Part shown: positions 7,508 to 16,378 of the stretch, piece after piece | Layout of the letters: every line of letters begins with the position of its first letter | Position numbering within the stretch: position 1 is the stretch's first letter | Assembly (NCBI GenBank): GCA_021780075.1 | Contig: JAJXZL010000048.1 | Coordinates: forward strand, 1 to 64,000 | From: Acidobacteriota bacterium | GTDB lineage: Bacteria; Acidobacteriota; Terriglobia; Terriglobales; Acidobacteriaceae | DNA: 64,000 nt | Reading direction: 5' to 3' | Notes under the pieces: model-generated | The model's database searches: none | Told to the model about the DNA's origin: nothing | The model's input: the letters and a program-made list of their open reading frames with translations, nothing else | Translations under genes and position numbers: made by a program

Positions 7508-8466
7508 GCATTTCCTCCTGGCGCGGTGCTCTCCATCCGCGCGGCGCGGTGTGCTCCCATGCCGATCGCCTGTGCCCTGGACAAGGTCTGTCCCCCCACC
7601 CGCCACTCGGCCAGCGTGCTGGCAGACAGGTCAAAACGCAAAACCGTTCCCGGCTCCAGATTCTCGATGGAACTGGCCGGCAGACGCACCGTGGGCATCT
7701 GCAAAGCACCGCCAAAGCGAATTCTTCTGACCGCCGCCTCCATGCGCGTACGCGTCTCGGGCGCATGACGGCGACGCCTGCCCCAGTCCGAGGTAAGTCG
7801 GCGCAGAATGGTGTTGGAGACGACGGCTGGAAAGGCCAGGTTCAGCAGGCCGGAGCTGTGCGGCATGCGCACTTCAAAACTCAAACAGAGCGTCTTCTCG
7901 TTCACCGACATGATGCGGGCCACCTGGGTCTGCATCTGCCTGCGTTCGAAATTGAAACTGAGACCTACCGACTGCCAGGCCGCGGTCAGCTCGCGGCAAA
8001 CAATTTCAACCACGCTGGCCAGAATGGCTTCCTCGATATCGGTCAGCTCGCGCAGGGGACCATCCTTGCCCTCGCCGCCCAGCAGAAGATCGATGATGGG
8101 AGGAACCAGCGCCAGGTCCAGTTGCAACACGGCAAGAGCTCCCAGCGGCTCCATGCGCACTGAAGCCACATAGCTGATCTCCGGAACGCGCAGCAGAAAA
8201 TCATTGAAGGGTATCTGTTCTGCCGAGACCAGGTTTACTTGAAAGCGGGTGCGCAGCCATGCGGCAAGGTTGTGGGTCAGGTTGCGCGCGAACAGATCGT
8301 TCAACATGCTGATGGCGCGCAACTGATCCGTCGAGATCTGCCCGGCCGTGGAGTAGTTGTACGGCGTCACGCGGGCGCGCGCCTCGCTCCCGGCGACCTC
8401 TGGCGCAGAGGTCAGCGCCGCCTGAAAGAGAGCATCAATCTCATCCTGCTTCAGCATCTTTTCCAT
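7504..8466 (-). CDS. fliM: Flagellar motor switch protein FliM
   Basis: 320 aa. The N-terminus MEKMLKQDEIDALFQA is the CheY-P-binding motif. It is followed by ITPYN-like RVTPYNYSTAGQ, and a central domain with LNDLFARNLTHNLAAWLRTRFQVNL. The C-terminus has a SpoA-like segment (PTVRLPASSIENLEPGTVLRFDL). The ATG at 8466 is preceded by GAGGGG; a frame extension to 8505 lacks that support. FliM is the central C-ring component controlling rotation direction. It is coupled to the downstream fliN. Confidence 0.95.
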   Translation of the reverse strand: MEKMLKQDEIDALFQAALTSAPEVAGSEARARVTPYNYSTAGQISTDQLRAISMLNDLFARNLTHNLAAWLRTRFQVNLVSAEQIPFNDFLLRVPEISYVASVRMEPLGALAVLQLDLALVPPIIDLLLGGEGKDGPLRELTDIEEAILASVVEIVCRELTAAWQSVGLSFNFERRQMQTQVARIMSVNEKTLCLSFEVRMPHSSGLLNLAFPAVVSNTILRRLTSDWGRRRRHAPETRTRMEAAVRRIRFGGALQMPTVRLPASSIENLEPGTVLRFDLSASTLAEWRVGGQTLSRAQAIGMGAHRAARMESTAPGGNA

Positions 8467-8541
8467 CCGCGATCCCCTCTTCTCTGCGTTCTGTTGCCAG
8501 CGCACACACTTCCTGTCCGTCGCGCCCGTTCAGCAAGCGGC

Positions 8542-9387
8542 TCACTCTGCTCTCTTCCGCTTGCGACCGGGCTTGAAGGCGCCACCGGTAGCCAGATCCC
8601 TGAGCGCCGCCCGCAGGTGCACCACAGCCGACGCATGCACCTGCGAGACCCGCGACTCGACAACTCCCAGCACAAGCCCGATCTCACGCATGGTCAGCTC
8701 CTCGAAGTAGTAGAGCGTCATCACCAGGCGCTCTCTCTCGGGCAGGTTGGCGATGGCATCGCCCAGCCGATCCACAAGCTCGCCGCGCAGGCAGCAGAAA
8801 AGCGGATCCTCTTCGGGCCGCCCCGGAACATAGGCCAGCTCATCCTCGCCCGAGTCCTCGTTGCGCTCAACGTGCAGGGTGCCGATCTCCAGGCCCTTCA
8901 GGTCGCCCAGCAGTTGCTGGTACTCCTCAATGCCCAGTCCCAGTTGATCGGCAACCTCCCCTTCGCCTGGAGGCCTGCCCAGCCGCGCCGTCAGCACGCG
9001 AATTGCCTCCTCGACTGCGCGGCCCTTGCGCCGCAGCTCGCGTGGACTCCAGTCGAGTGTCCGCAGGCTGTCCAGAATCGCGCCCCGGATGCGGAACTGT
9101 GCATAGCTGCGAAACTGCACCTTCTTTGCCGGGTCAAACTTGGCAAAGGCATCCATAAGCCCCACCACGCCTGCTGAAACCAGATCCTCGATCTCCACAT
9201 GCTGCGGCAGCCGTTCGTGAATGCGACGGGCTAAAAAGCGCACAATCGGCAGATGCTCGAGGAGCACGTGCTCCTGTTCGCCGCTTAGTATCTGCCCTCC
9301 GGCTGCGGAGGGTGGATATCCACCCTCCGCCACGCCTCGACGCCGCACCGTCCGGTCTGCCGCCATGCCCGCAGTCTCCATTTCCAT
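8542..9387 (-). CDS. fliA: RNA polymerase sigma factor for flagellar operons (sigma-28, FliA/WhiG type)
   Basis: 281 aa. Region 2 is visible as DLVSAGVVGLMDAFAKFDP and VQFRSYAQFRIRGAILDSLR-TLDW. Region 3 follows (RLGRPPGEGEVADQLGL). Region 4 is LPERERLVMTLYYFEELTMREIG with the helix-turn-helix VVESRVSQVHASAV. AAAGGGGG precedes the ATG at 9387. It would direct late flagellar and chemotaxis transcription. Its usual antagonist FlgM is not in the window. It sits 51 bp after flhA with no flhF/flhG between them. Confidence 0.95.
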   Translation of the reverse strand: MEMETAGMAADRTVRRRGVAEGGYPPSAAGGQILSGEQEHVLLEHLPIVRFLARRIHERLPQHVEIEDLVSAGVVGLMDAFAKFDPAKKVQFRSYAQFRIRGAILDSLRTLDWSPRELRRKGRAVEEAIRVLTARLGRPPGEGEVADQLGLGIEEYQQLLGDLKGLEIGTLHVERNEDSGEDELAYVPGRPEEDPLFCCLRGELVDRLGDAIANLPERERLVMTLYYFEELTMREIGLVLGVVESRVSQVHASAVVHLRAALRDLATGGAFKPGRKRKRAE

Positions 9388-9438
9388 CTCTGCCCCCTTT
9401 GCTCAATCCAACCTTCGGCCTGCCACCGCGCCATTCCT

Positions 9439-11541
9439 TCATCGCAGGGTTCCCACCGGACGCAGGCGCACCTCGGGTGGAATCTCCCCTGCTGCCACCA
9501 CCGCCAACCGCGGCTGGATCGGGTCCAGCCAGCGCTTGACGTAGTAGCGCGCCGGACTCGGACATAGAAGCACTGGAAGGGCCGCGGCTGACGTGGTGCC
9601 GATAAGTTGTCTCAAAGAATCGGCAAGCCGGCGTACAACCGGAACTCCCGGCGTCCCCGCAGCGGCGAGCAGCCCCTGGCCACTCTCCGGCGCAAGAGTG
9701 GAGAGAAGCTCCTCCTCCAGCGCAGGATCGAATAGCAGAACCGGCAACTGGCCATCGCCATCCAGCAACGGCTGGATAAGCCGCCGCCCCAGCGCCTGGC
9801 GCGCCGCTTCCACCAGGGCCACCAGGCTCTTGTTCGCCGGGGCGGTTTCAAGAAGCGCCTCAAGGATCGTGCCAAGGTCACGAATCGACACCCGCTCCCG
9901 CAGCAGTTGCTCCAGCACTCTCTGCACTTCGCCGAGCGTGAGCAACTTGGGAACCAGCTCTTCGATCAGCTTGGGATGGCTCTCATTGAGCGCATCCATC
10001 AGGCGTTTCGTCTCCGCTCGGCCCAACAGTTCACTGGAGTGCCGTCGAATCAGCTCGCCCAGATGCGTGGTAATGACCGTGACCGAGTCCACCACCGAAT
10101 AACCGGAGGCAATCGCCTGGTTTTCCAACGCCGGTGCAATCCACACCGCGGGTACACCGAATGCGGGTTCGCATGCCTGCCTGCCTGCCAGCGGTCTCCT
10201 GTCTGCATCGCCGGAGACAGCCAGCAGTTGCGCTCCTTCGGTCTGCCAGCGCCCGATCTCGATTCCCCGCAGTGAGAACAGATACTCGCGCGGCTTCAGG
10301 CGCAGGTTGTCTGAAATATGCACCGGGGGCACCAGAAAGCCCATCTCTGCGGAAAGATGACGGCGCAGAGCGCGCACCCGGTTCAGAAGCTGACCGCCCT
10401 GCTTCTCGTCCACCAGCGAAATCAACTGGAATCCGATTTCCAGGGTCAGGTCTTCCAGGCGCAGCAAGCTCGTCAGGTCGGCGCCCTGCGATTGCTCGCC
10501 CTTCTTTTTCTCGGCAGCGCCAACCTCGGCCGGCAGCGGCTCCGGAGCTGCGGCCGCCACGCGGCGGCCGCTCCAGAAAAGCCCCCCCGCCACCAGCAGA
10601 AACGCCAGCTTCGGCAGTCCCGGAATCAAACACATGGCCGCCGAGACAACGCTTGCCAGGTAGAGCGTAGCCGGGCGGGCCAGCAGTTGCTGGCGAATCT
10701 CGCTGCCCAGCATTCCAGCCGAATTGGCACGCGTCAGCGTAATGCCCCCGGCCACCGAAACCAGCAGCGACGGAATCATCGTTACCAGGCCATCGCCCAC
10801 CGTGAGCACCGTATAGGTGCGCAGAGCTTCGCTCAGGTCAACGCCCTGCTGCAGTGTTCCAATCAGCAACCCCGCAATGATGTTGATTGAAGTAATCAGA
10901 ATAGTAGCCAGCGAATCCCGCTGGTTAAACCGCGCCGCGCCGTCCATGGCGCCATAGAACTCCGCTTCGCGCGCAATCGCCTGGCGTCTCCGCCGCGCCT
11001 CGGCCTCATCGATCAGCCCGGCGTTCATGTCCGCATCAATGGCCATCTGCTTGCCAGGCAGCGCATCGAGCGTAAAGCGCGCAGTAACCTCGGCGGTACG
11101 CACGGCGCCATGCGAAACGACAAGAAACTGAATGGCGATCAGGGCCAGAAACAGCACGAAGCCAACCACATAATTTCCGCCCACCACAAACTGCCCGAAG
11201 GCCTCGATGACCTTGCCCGCAGCGCCCGTGCCCTCTGAACCGTGCAGCAGAATCCGCCTGCTCGATGCGATATTCAGCGCCAGCCGGAAAAGCGTCAGCA
11301 GAAGCAGAAGCGTGGGGAAGACACTCAGTTCAACCGCGCGGCGAATCTGGACCGCGGATAGAAACACGATGATTGAAGCGGCCATCGAAAGCGCCAGAAG
11401 AAAGTCCAGCCCCGCGGCCGGCAGCGGCACCAGCATCACAAAGATCACGCTGATGGCGGCCAGCGGCAGCACGTATTCGCGTAGCCGGTGCAGAATGGAA
11501 TGGACGCCCAGCGAGGCGGCGGGCACGGCAGCCGTGCTCAT
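9439..11541 (-). CDS. flhA: Flagellar export gate protein FlhA
   Basis: 700 aa, the usual length. The N-terminal half has about eight membrane segments, with the hallmark TLFRLALNIASSRRILLHG and the conserved cytoplasmic loop GKQMAIDADMNAGLIDEAEA. The C-terminal about 350 residues form the cytosolic nonamer-ring domain (DNLRLKPREYLFSLRGIEIG, SVVDSVTVITTHL). FlhA uses the proton gradient for protein export and docks chaperone-substrate complexes. The ATG at 11541 overlaps the flhB stop (ATGA) and has AAGGAGG upstream. Confidence 0.97.
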   Translation of the reverse strand: MSTAAVPAASLGVHSILHRLREYVLPLAAISVIFVMLVPLPAAGLDFLLALSMAASIIVFLSAVQIRRAVELSVFPTLLLLLTLFRLALNIASSRRILLHGSEGTGAAGKVIEAFGQFVVGGNYVVGFVLFLALIAIQFLVVSHGAVRTAEVTARFTLDALPGKQMAIDADMNAGLIDEAEARRRRQAIAREAEFYGAMDGAARFNQRDSLATILITSINIIAGLLIGTLQQGVDLSEALRTYTVLTVGDGLVTMIPSLLVSVAGGITLTRANSAGMLGSEIRQQLLARPATLYLASVVSAAMCLIPGLPKLAFLLVAGGLFWSGRRVAAAAPEPLPAEVGAAEKKKGEQSQGADLTSLLRLEDLTLEIGFQLISLVDEKQGGQLLNRVRALRRHLSAEMGFLVPPVHISDNLRLKPREYLFSLRGIEIGRWQTEGAQLLAVSGDADRRPLAGRQACEPAFGVPAVWIAPALENQAIASGYSVVDSVTVITTHLGELIRRHSSELLGRAETKRLMDALNESHPKLIEELVPKLLTLGEVQRVLEQLLRERVSIRDLGTILEALLETAPANKSLVALVEAARQALGRRLIQPLLDGDGQLPVLLFDPALEEELLSTLAPESGQGLLAAAGTPGVPVVRRLADSLRQLIGTTSAAALPVLLCPSPARYYVKRWLDPIQPRLAVVAAGEIPPEVRLRPVGTLR

Positions 11542-12698
11542 TGCAGCCCTCCTTCAACCGGTGGAATGATCGGGATCGGGCTGCTCATCGCGGCGCGCGC
11601 GCCGGACTCGGCACGCACAGCGGCTTCGCGGACGCGGCGCTCGCGCATCTCCGCCTCCACGCGCTGCCGGTAGAGATACGCCAGAATCGCAGCCACCGCC
11701 GCATACAGATCAACAGGAATTGCCTTGCCCACCTCGACCGTGCGATAGAGCGATCGCGCGAGCGGCGGGTTCTCGATAATTGGAACTCCGGCCCAGCGCG
11801 CCTCGGCCTTGATCTCCTCGGCCAGCAGGTTGCGGCCCTTGGCCAGAACCTTCGGTGCATCCATGGTGGCAAAGTCGAAGCCCAGTGCCACGGCGTAATG
11901 CGTAGGATTGGTCAGCACCACCGCAGCGCGGGAAACGTCCGCCTTCACCCGGCGGCGGCGCATCTGGCGCTGCAGGTTGCGAATGCGGCCGCGGATCTGC
12001 GGGCTGCCTTCCGTTTCCTTGTACTCGTCGCGCAGATCATCGCGGCTCATCTTCAGGCGCGATTCGCGGCTGCGCCACTCCACAAGGTAATCCACCATTG
12101 CCCAGCCAAAGAGCAGCCACGCGGCCGCGCGCAGCAGGCTATACACATCGGAGCCAAGCGACTCCAGTCGCGCGGTCGAAAAGGGCGGCTCCGTCAGCTG
12201 CCGGGCAATGCGCTGGACGGCAACCACCGCCAGCAGTCCCGCAGGAAGCAGAGACTTGGCCAGCCGGGCCGTGGCGCGCAGAGAGAACAGGTTCTTGAGA
12301 TTGCTGACCGGATTGATGCGGTCCATCTTGAAGCCGACTGCTTCCGCGTAAAAGCTGATGCCGCCGGTCTGCAGAATGCCCACCCCTAAAGCGCCGGCAA
12401 CCACAGCCGCCATCAACACGCCGACAGGCCCCAGCAGGGAAAGTGACAGCCGCCGAATGGCATAGAGCGTGGGTTCAAGCTGCGCTGGCTCCCAGCGCGC
12501 CACAGAGCCAAGGTCGAGAAACGCCGCAAAACCTCCGCGCCAGGACTCGATTGTCTTGCCTCCCATCGCTCCCAGAGCCATGACCCCGCCCAGGGTGCCT
12601 GCCGCAGCGGACAGTTCACGGCTGTGCAGCAGGTCCCCATCCTTGCGAGCCTTTTCGCGGCGGTGTTGTGTTGCCTGCTCTGTGCGCTCTCCCGCCAT
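11538..12698 (-). CDS. flhB: Flagellar export switch protein FlhB
   Basis: 386 aa. The N-terminus GERTEQATQHRREKARKDGD is diagnostic, followed by four membrane segments. The cytosolic tail carries the autocleavage motif N264-P-T-H267, whose self-cleavage between Asn and Pro switches export from rod/hook to filament substrates. The tail beyond it is long and charged. GGGGGG lies upstream of the ATG. It is coupled at its 3' end to flhA and lies 3 bp from fliR. Confidence 0.97.
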   Translation of the reverse strand: MAGERTEQATQHRREKARKDGDLLHSRELSAAAGTLGGVMALGAMGGKTIESWRGGFAAFLDLGSVARWEPAQLEPTLYAIRRLSLSLLGPVGVLMAAVVAGALGVGILQTGGISFYAEAVGFKMDRINPVSNLKNLFSLRATARLAKSLLPAGLLAVVAVQRIARQLTEPPFSTARLESLGSDVYSLLRAAAWLLFGWAMVDYLVEWRSRESRLKMSRDDLRDEYKETEGSPQIRGRIRNLQRQMRRRRVKADVSRAAVVLTNPTHYAVALGFDFATMDAPKVLAKGRNLLAEEIKAEARWAGVPIIENPPLARSLYRTVEVGKAIPVDLYAAVAAILAYLYRQRVEAEMRERRVREAAVRAESGARAAMSSPIPIIPPVEGGLQ

Positions 12699-12701
12699 CG
12701 G

Positions 12702-13478
12702 CTATCCCCCCACTCCGGTTGGCGGCGCGGCGATCAGCCGCTGGGCCAGATCGAGCAAACTGTCGAAGCGCGCCTCAACAAAGCGCGGCCACAAAGCCAG
12801 CGAGCCGGTCAGCAAGACAAACCCGGTCAGAGTCTTCAGCGGCACAGACAGCGACATGACCGGAAGCTGCGGGCTGAGCTTGCCCAGCAGAGACACGGCC
12901 ACCTCCACCAGCAGGGTGGCTGCCAACACCGGCGCGGCCAGTTCTACAGCCGCCAGAAAGATGCCGCCCGCCGCACGCACAATGCTCAAAGCGGTAAGCT
13001 GCGCCAATGCGTAACTCCCCAGCGGCGCCGCGCGAAAACTGCGCACCATCGATGCCAGCAGAATGCGGTCAAGGCCCGCGGCCAGCACGACGAGCGTGCC
13101 CAGCAGTTGAAACAGCTCGCCCATCAACGGAGTCTGAATTGCCGTGGTCGGATCAAGCAGATTGACCAGCGAAAAACTGAACTGCACTCCAACAATCTGG
13201 CCGGCGAAAAGAAGCATTTCATTCAGCAGCGCCAGCGTCAGCCCGTAGACCAGCCCGACAGACAACTCCCCCAGCAGCGATGCGAGGCTGAGCGCAGTGT
13301 GCGCATGCGGCAGAGAAGCCACCAGCGGGGCAAGCAGATACGCGACAGCGAGAGTGAACACCGCCTTGACCCGCATCGGCAGCGCCGTTGAAGAGAAGAA
13401 CGGCGCAAAGGTCACCATCCCGCTCACCCTCACCAGGACCAGCGTCATCGCACTCAGAAATTCACTCCACTCCGGCAT
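12702..13478 (-). CDS. fliR: Flagellar export gate protein FliR
   Basis: 258 aa (ATG 13478; a GTG one codon upstream is equally possible). It has six or so membrane segments with family motifs RVSGMVTFAPFFSSTALPMRVK near the N-terminus and GQIVGVQFSFSLVNLLDP in the middle. FliR with FliP and FliQ forms the FliP5Q4R1 export gate in the inner membrane. It lies 30 bp after fliQ. Confidence 0.94.
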   Translation of the reverse strand: MPEWSEFLSAMTLVLVRVSGMVTFAPFFSSTALPMRVKAVFTLAVAYLLAPLVASLPHAHTALSLASLLGELSVGLVYGLTLALLNEMLLFAGQIVGVQFSFSLVNLLDPTTAIQTPLMGELFQLLGTLVVLAAGLDRILLASMVRSFRAAPLGSYALAQLTALSIVRAAGGIFLAAVELAAPVLAATLLVEVAVSLLGKLSPQLPVMSLSVPLKTLTGFVLLTGSLALWPRFVEARFDSLLDLAQRLIAAPPTGVGG

Positions 13479-13508
13479 CACAAATCTCTCTCGGATTTCT
13501 CTCGGGCC

Positions 13509-13778
13509 TTAACCCAGATAACGGTGCAGATCGGCCAGCAGCAGCCGCGTATACGTCGCCATGCGGCTCAGGAACCAGGGCATCCCGGCCAACAGGATTA
13601 CGGCCACTGCGGCCAGCCGCGGAACTGTGGTCAGCGACTGGTCCTGCAGGCTGGTCAGGGTTTGCAGCAGGCTCAGAACAAAGCTCAACAGGGCCGCGGC
13701 AATCAGCACGGGCGCGGCCAGAATCATGGATTCCCTCATCAGTTGGCGCAGAAGCTCGGCAACCATATCCGGTGTCAT
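13509..13778 (-). CDS. fliQ: Flagellar export gate protein FliQ
   Basis: 89 aa, the expected size, with two membrane hairpin helices (MILAAPVLIAAALLSFVLSLLQ and VPRLAAVAVILLAGMPW). The conserved TSLQDQSLTTVPRL loop lies between them. AAGGAG lies 6 bp before the ATG at 13778, so the frame extension to 13793 is not used. Eleven bp separate it from fliP. Confidence 0.95.
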   Translation of the reverse strand: MTPDMVAELLRQLMRESMILAAPVLIAAALLSFVLSLLQTLTSLQDQSLTTVPRLAAVAVILLAGMPWFLSRMATYTRLLLADLHRYLG

Positions 13779-13789
13779 GAGGCACTCCT

Positions 13790-14497
13790 TCAAAAGCTCT
13801 TCAGCAGCGAGCCGGCCAGCAGGTTCCAGCCATCTACCATCACAAACAGCAGAATCTTCAGCGGCGTTGAAACCACCACCGGCGGCAGTTGGAACATGCC
13901 AATCGAAGTCGTGATCGCCGCCGTCACCATGTCAATCAGCAGAAAGGGGAGAAACAGCACTGCGCCGATGGCAAACCCCGCCTTCAGCTCGGAGAGAATG
14001 TAGGACGGAATCACCACCCGCATGGGCAGATCGTCAGGCTTGTCGGGCCGCGGAATCTGTCCGGCAGCGGTGAACAGGGCCAGATCCTTCTCCCGCGCAT
14101 AGCGCAGCAGAAAGTGCTTCACGGGCTGCGCTCCGCGTTCGATGGCATCCCATCCGGTAATCTGGCCGCCTCGATACGGCTCAACCGCCTGCTGATCCAC
14201 CTGCATCAAAACCGGGGTCATCAGAAACCAGGTCATCATCAGCGCCAGCCCCAGCAGCGTCGGATTCGATGGCGCCGTCTGCGTGCCCAGCGCCTGGCGC
14301 AGAAAGTGGAAGACCACCAGCAGCCGCACCAGCGGAGTCATGCACATCAGAATCGCCGGCAGCAGCGTGATCAGCGTCAGGACAAACACAATTGTCCAGG
14401 GCGTCGAATCCGAGGGATGCAGGCGCGTATTCAAGTCGGGCAGCAGGGGCGCTGCCGCTGCGGGCGCCGCGTACATCGCGGCCCACGCGGCTACCAC
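13790..14497 (-). CDS. fliP: Flagellar export gate protein FliP
   Basis: 235 aa. It has a cleavable signal-like N-terminus, then LTLITLLPAILMCMTPLVR and VVFHFLRQALGTQTAPSN, both highly conserved in FliP. Later segments include VVIPSYILSELKAGFAIGAV and VDMVTAAITTSIGMFQLPP-like residues. The start is GTG at 14497 with a near-perfect AGGAGG 5 bp upstream. It overlaps the fliO end by 7 bp. FliP is the main pore-lining subunit of the export gate. Confidence 0.96.
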   Translation of the reverse strand: MVAAWAAMYAAPAAAAPLLPDLNTRLHPSDSTPWTIVFVLTLITLLPAILMCMTPLVRLLVVFHFLRQALGTQTAPSNPTLLGLALMMTWFLMTPVLMQVDQQAVEPYRGGQITGWDAIERGAQPVKHFLLRYAREKDLALFTAAGQIPRPDKPDDLPMRVVIPSYILSELKAGFAIGAVLFLPFLLIDMVTAAITTSIGMFQLPPVVVSTPLKILLFVMVDGWNLLAGSLLKSF

Positions 14498-14844
14498 GCG
14501 ATCCTCCTGGCCGCGCTGGAGCGCCGGGAACGGCGCGCCTTGCTGGCTGGCGGCTCCTCGCCGTCGAGAGCGTAAAACGCCGGCCCTCCCTCCTGCGACG
14601 TGGCCACCAGGAACCGCCTGCCCTCGGCCTCAACCAGCGCCAGGCTCTGACGTGGCGCCAGCGTGATGCGTTCCAGAAGAGCCAGCCGCGGCTCTGGCCG
14701 GGAACTCCGCCGCAGACGTGCAAGAAGCCACTCGGCCAATCCTCCTCCTCGCTGCACTCTCGTCACCTCTGCTCCTTCTGCCGACTGCCTCTTCATCCCC
14801 GTCCCTTTCTCGCTCCTATGTCTGTTTGCAGGCCCCGCACTCAT
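14491..14844 (-). CDS. fliO: FliO-like flagellar biosynthesis protein
   Basis: 117 aa. The middle LLERITLAPRQSLALVEAEGRRFLVATSQEGG is the cytoplasmic beta domain typical of FliO, which helps assemble FliP. The N-terminal membrane helix of normal FliO is not visible; instead there is a basic region with GGLAEWLLARLRRSSRPEP. The ATG at 14844 overlaps the preceding gene's stop (ATGA); an ATG at 14796 with AAAGGGACGGGG upstream is also plausible. Assignment rests on this domain and on its place directly before fliP. Confidence 0.75.
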   Translation of the reverse strand: MSAGPANRHRSEKGTGMKRQSAEGAEVTRVQRGGGLAEWLLARLRRSSRPEPRLALLERITLAPRQSLALVEAEGRRFLVATSQEGGPAFYALDGEEPPASKARRSRRSSAARRIAW

Positions 14845-15200
14845 GCCAACCGCGTCAGACGCACGGCCAACACGGTTTCGACAACATCAAATTCGCTCCA
14901 CCCCAACTGCACGTCGCCTGCGGACAAGGGCATGTCATCTCCATGCGCCCATTGGGTCTCCAGCACCTGCCCCGCTTCGAGGGCCAGCAGGTTGCGCACG
15001 CGAAACTCGCGCACGGGAATCGCCACATCCAGCTCGACAGGCAGCAGCGCCAGGGCCGGGCTGAGTGCGATTGAGACGTGCTCTGGGACGGGCGGCGAGG
15101 GAACAAGCGCCTCTTCACTCACAAGGTCACCTGTCTCGCCTGCGTCCAGGTCGCGAACCAGTTCGGGAGCCTTCGCCGGAAATGAATGTGTGCTAGCCAT
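14841..15200 (-). CDS. Second FliN-type (SpoA domain) protein
   Basis: 119 aa. Residues about 48-118 form a SpoA domain: LLPVELDVAIPVREFRVRNLLALEAGQVLETQW, then AGDVQLGWSEFDVVETVLAVRLTRL. FliN proteins of this length are common. Because another SpoA protein with a long N-terminus lies beside fliM, this one may be the canonical FliN or a specialised export-docking paralogue. It is the first gene of the cluster in transcription order. No strong Shine-Dalgarno precedes its ATG. Confidence 0.8.
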   Translation of the reverse strand: MASTHSFPAKAPELVRDLDAGETGDLVSEEALVPSPPVPEHVSIALSPALALLPVELDVAIPVREFRVRNLLALEAGQVLETQWAHGDDMPLSAGDVQLGWSEFDVVETVLAVRLTRLA

Positions 15201-15397
15201 ATGCCAGCAAAGAAGCAGAAGAGTGACCAGATTGGGGACAGTAAGATTGGATTGGGCTAATCATTGCGGCCAGCCGCCCACAAGCCCTCCGCCCGCTGTG
15301 ACCGCGCGCGCATCACTGCTACACTGGTATGTGTTGCCGGAGCGATGCCCTGAGGGCTGCAAATGCACGGGCAGGTTCCGGATCGAGGTCTAAGTCT
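15201..15397. promoter_or_regulatory. Divergent intergenic region between the flagellar cluster and pdxS
   Basis: 197 bp between two divergently transcribed operons; it must carry both promoters. I do not see a clear sigma-28 (TAAA/GCCGATAA) or sigma-54 (TGGCAC/TTGC) promoter facing the flagellar side. GAGG about 9 bp before the pdxS ATG acts as its ribosome binding site. Confidence 0.4.
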
Positions 15398-16351
15398 ATG
15401 CCAGAAACAAATGAAAAGAAGATCGTTACAAGCACCAGCCTGCGCCTGAAGATAGGCCTGGCCGAAATGCTCAAGGGTGGCGTCATCATGGACGTCATGA
15501 ACGTCGAGCAGGCCCGCATCGCGGAAGAAGCCGGAGCCGTCGCCGTGATGGCGCTCGAGCGCGTGCCCGCCATGATTCGCGCCGAGGGAGGCGTGGCCCG
15601 CATGGCCAAGCCCAGCCTCATCAAGCAGATTATTCAGGCCGTTTCCATCCCCGTGATGGCCAAGGCCCGTATCGGTCACTTTGCTGAGGCGCAGATCCTG
15701 CAGGAGCTGGGAGTCGACTTCATCGACGAGAGCGAAGTCCTGACCCCGGCAGACGAAACCCACCATATCGACAAGCATGCCTTTACCACCCCGTTTGTTT
15801 GCGGCGCACGCAATCTGGGAGAAGCCCTTCGGCGCATTGCCGAGGGTGCCGCCATGATCCGCACCAAGGGTGAAGCAGGCACAGGCGACGTCGTACACGC
15901 CGTCCAGCACATGCGCCAGATTGTGAAGGAGATGAAGGCGCTCACCGTGCTTTCAGAGCAGGAGCTTTACGCAGCCGCAAAAGAGCACCAGGCTCCCTAT
16001 GAGCTGGTGCGCATGGTGGCACAGACTGGCAAGCTGCCTGTACCCAACTTTTCCGCGGGCGGCATCGCCACCCCTGCCGACGCGTCCCTGATGATGCAAT
16101 TGGGCGCTGAGGCCATCTTCGTCGGCTCGGGCATCTTCATGAAGGAGCGCGCAACTCCGCTGGACGTAGAGAACAATCCCGAAGAGCGCGCGGAAGCCAT
16201 TTCACGCGCCAAGGCCATTGTCACTGCGACCACGCACTACAACGATCCCAAGATTCTGGCGGAGGTCAGCGAGCAGGTCACCGGCACCATGAAGGGACTT
16301 GCAGCAGCCGCCATTGAGGAATCGCAGTTGCTCCAGACGCGCGGCTGGTAG
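15398..16351 (+). CDS. pdxS: Pyridoxal 5'-phosphate synthase subunit PdxS
   Basis: 317 aa. It condenses ribose 5-phosphate, glyceraldehyde 3-phosphate and ammonia into PLP. Visible catalytic landmarks are D32 (GGVIMDVMN), the ribose-binding K89 (MAKARIGHF) and K157 in [10 protein letters not shown]. The ATG at 15398 gives the canonical start ([12 protein letters not shown]...[12 protein letters not shown]). It is followed 27 bp later by its glutaminase partner pdxT, together forming the DXP-independent B6 pathway. Confidence 0.97.
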   Translation: MPETNEKKIVTSTSLRLKIGLAEMLKGGVIMDVMNVEQARIAEEAGAVAVMALERVPAMIRAEGGVARMAKPSLIKQIIQAVSIPVMAKARIGHFAEAQILQELGVDFIDESEVLTPADETHHIDKHAFTTPFVCGARNLGEALRRIAEGAAMIRTKGEAGTGDVVHAVQHMRQIVKEMKALTVLSEQELYAAAKEHQAPYELVRMVAQTGKLPVPNFSAGGIATPADASLMMQLGAEAIFVGSGIFMKERATPLDVENNPEERAEAISRAKAIVTATTHYNDPKILAEVSEQVTGTMKGLAAAAIEESQLLQTRGW

Positions 16352-16378
16352 CCGGGCAGATTGACAGGAGATTTCTGC

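Noticed and set aside
15201..15397. Sigma-28 or sigma-54 promoter for the flagellar cluster
   Set aside because: No sequence close to TAAA-N15-GCCGATAA or TGGCAC-N5-TTGC was found at a usable distance.
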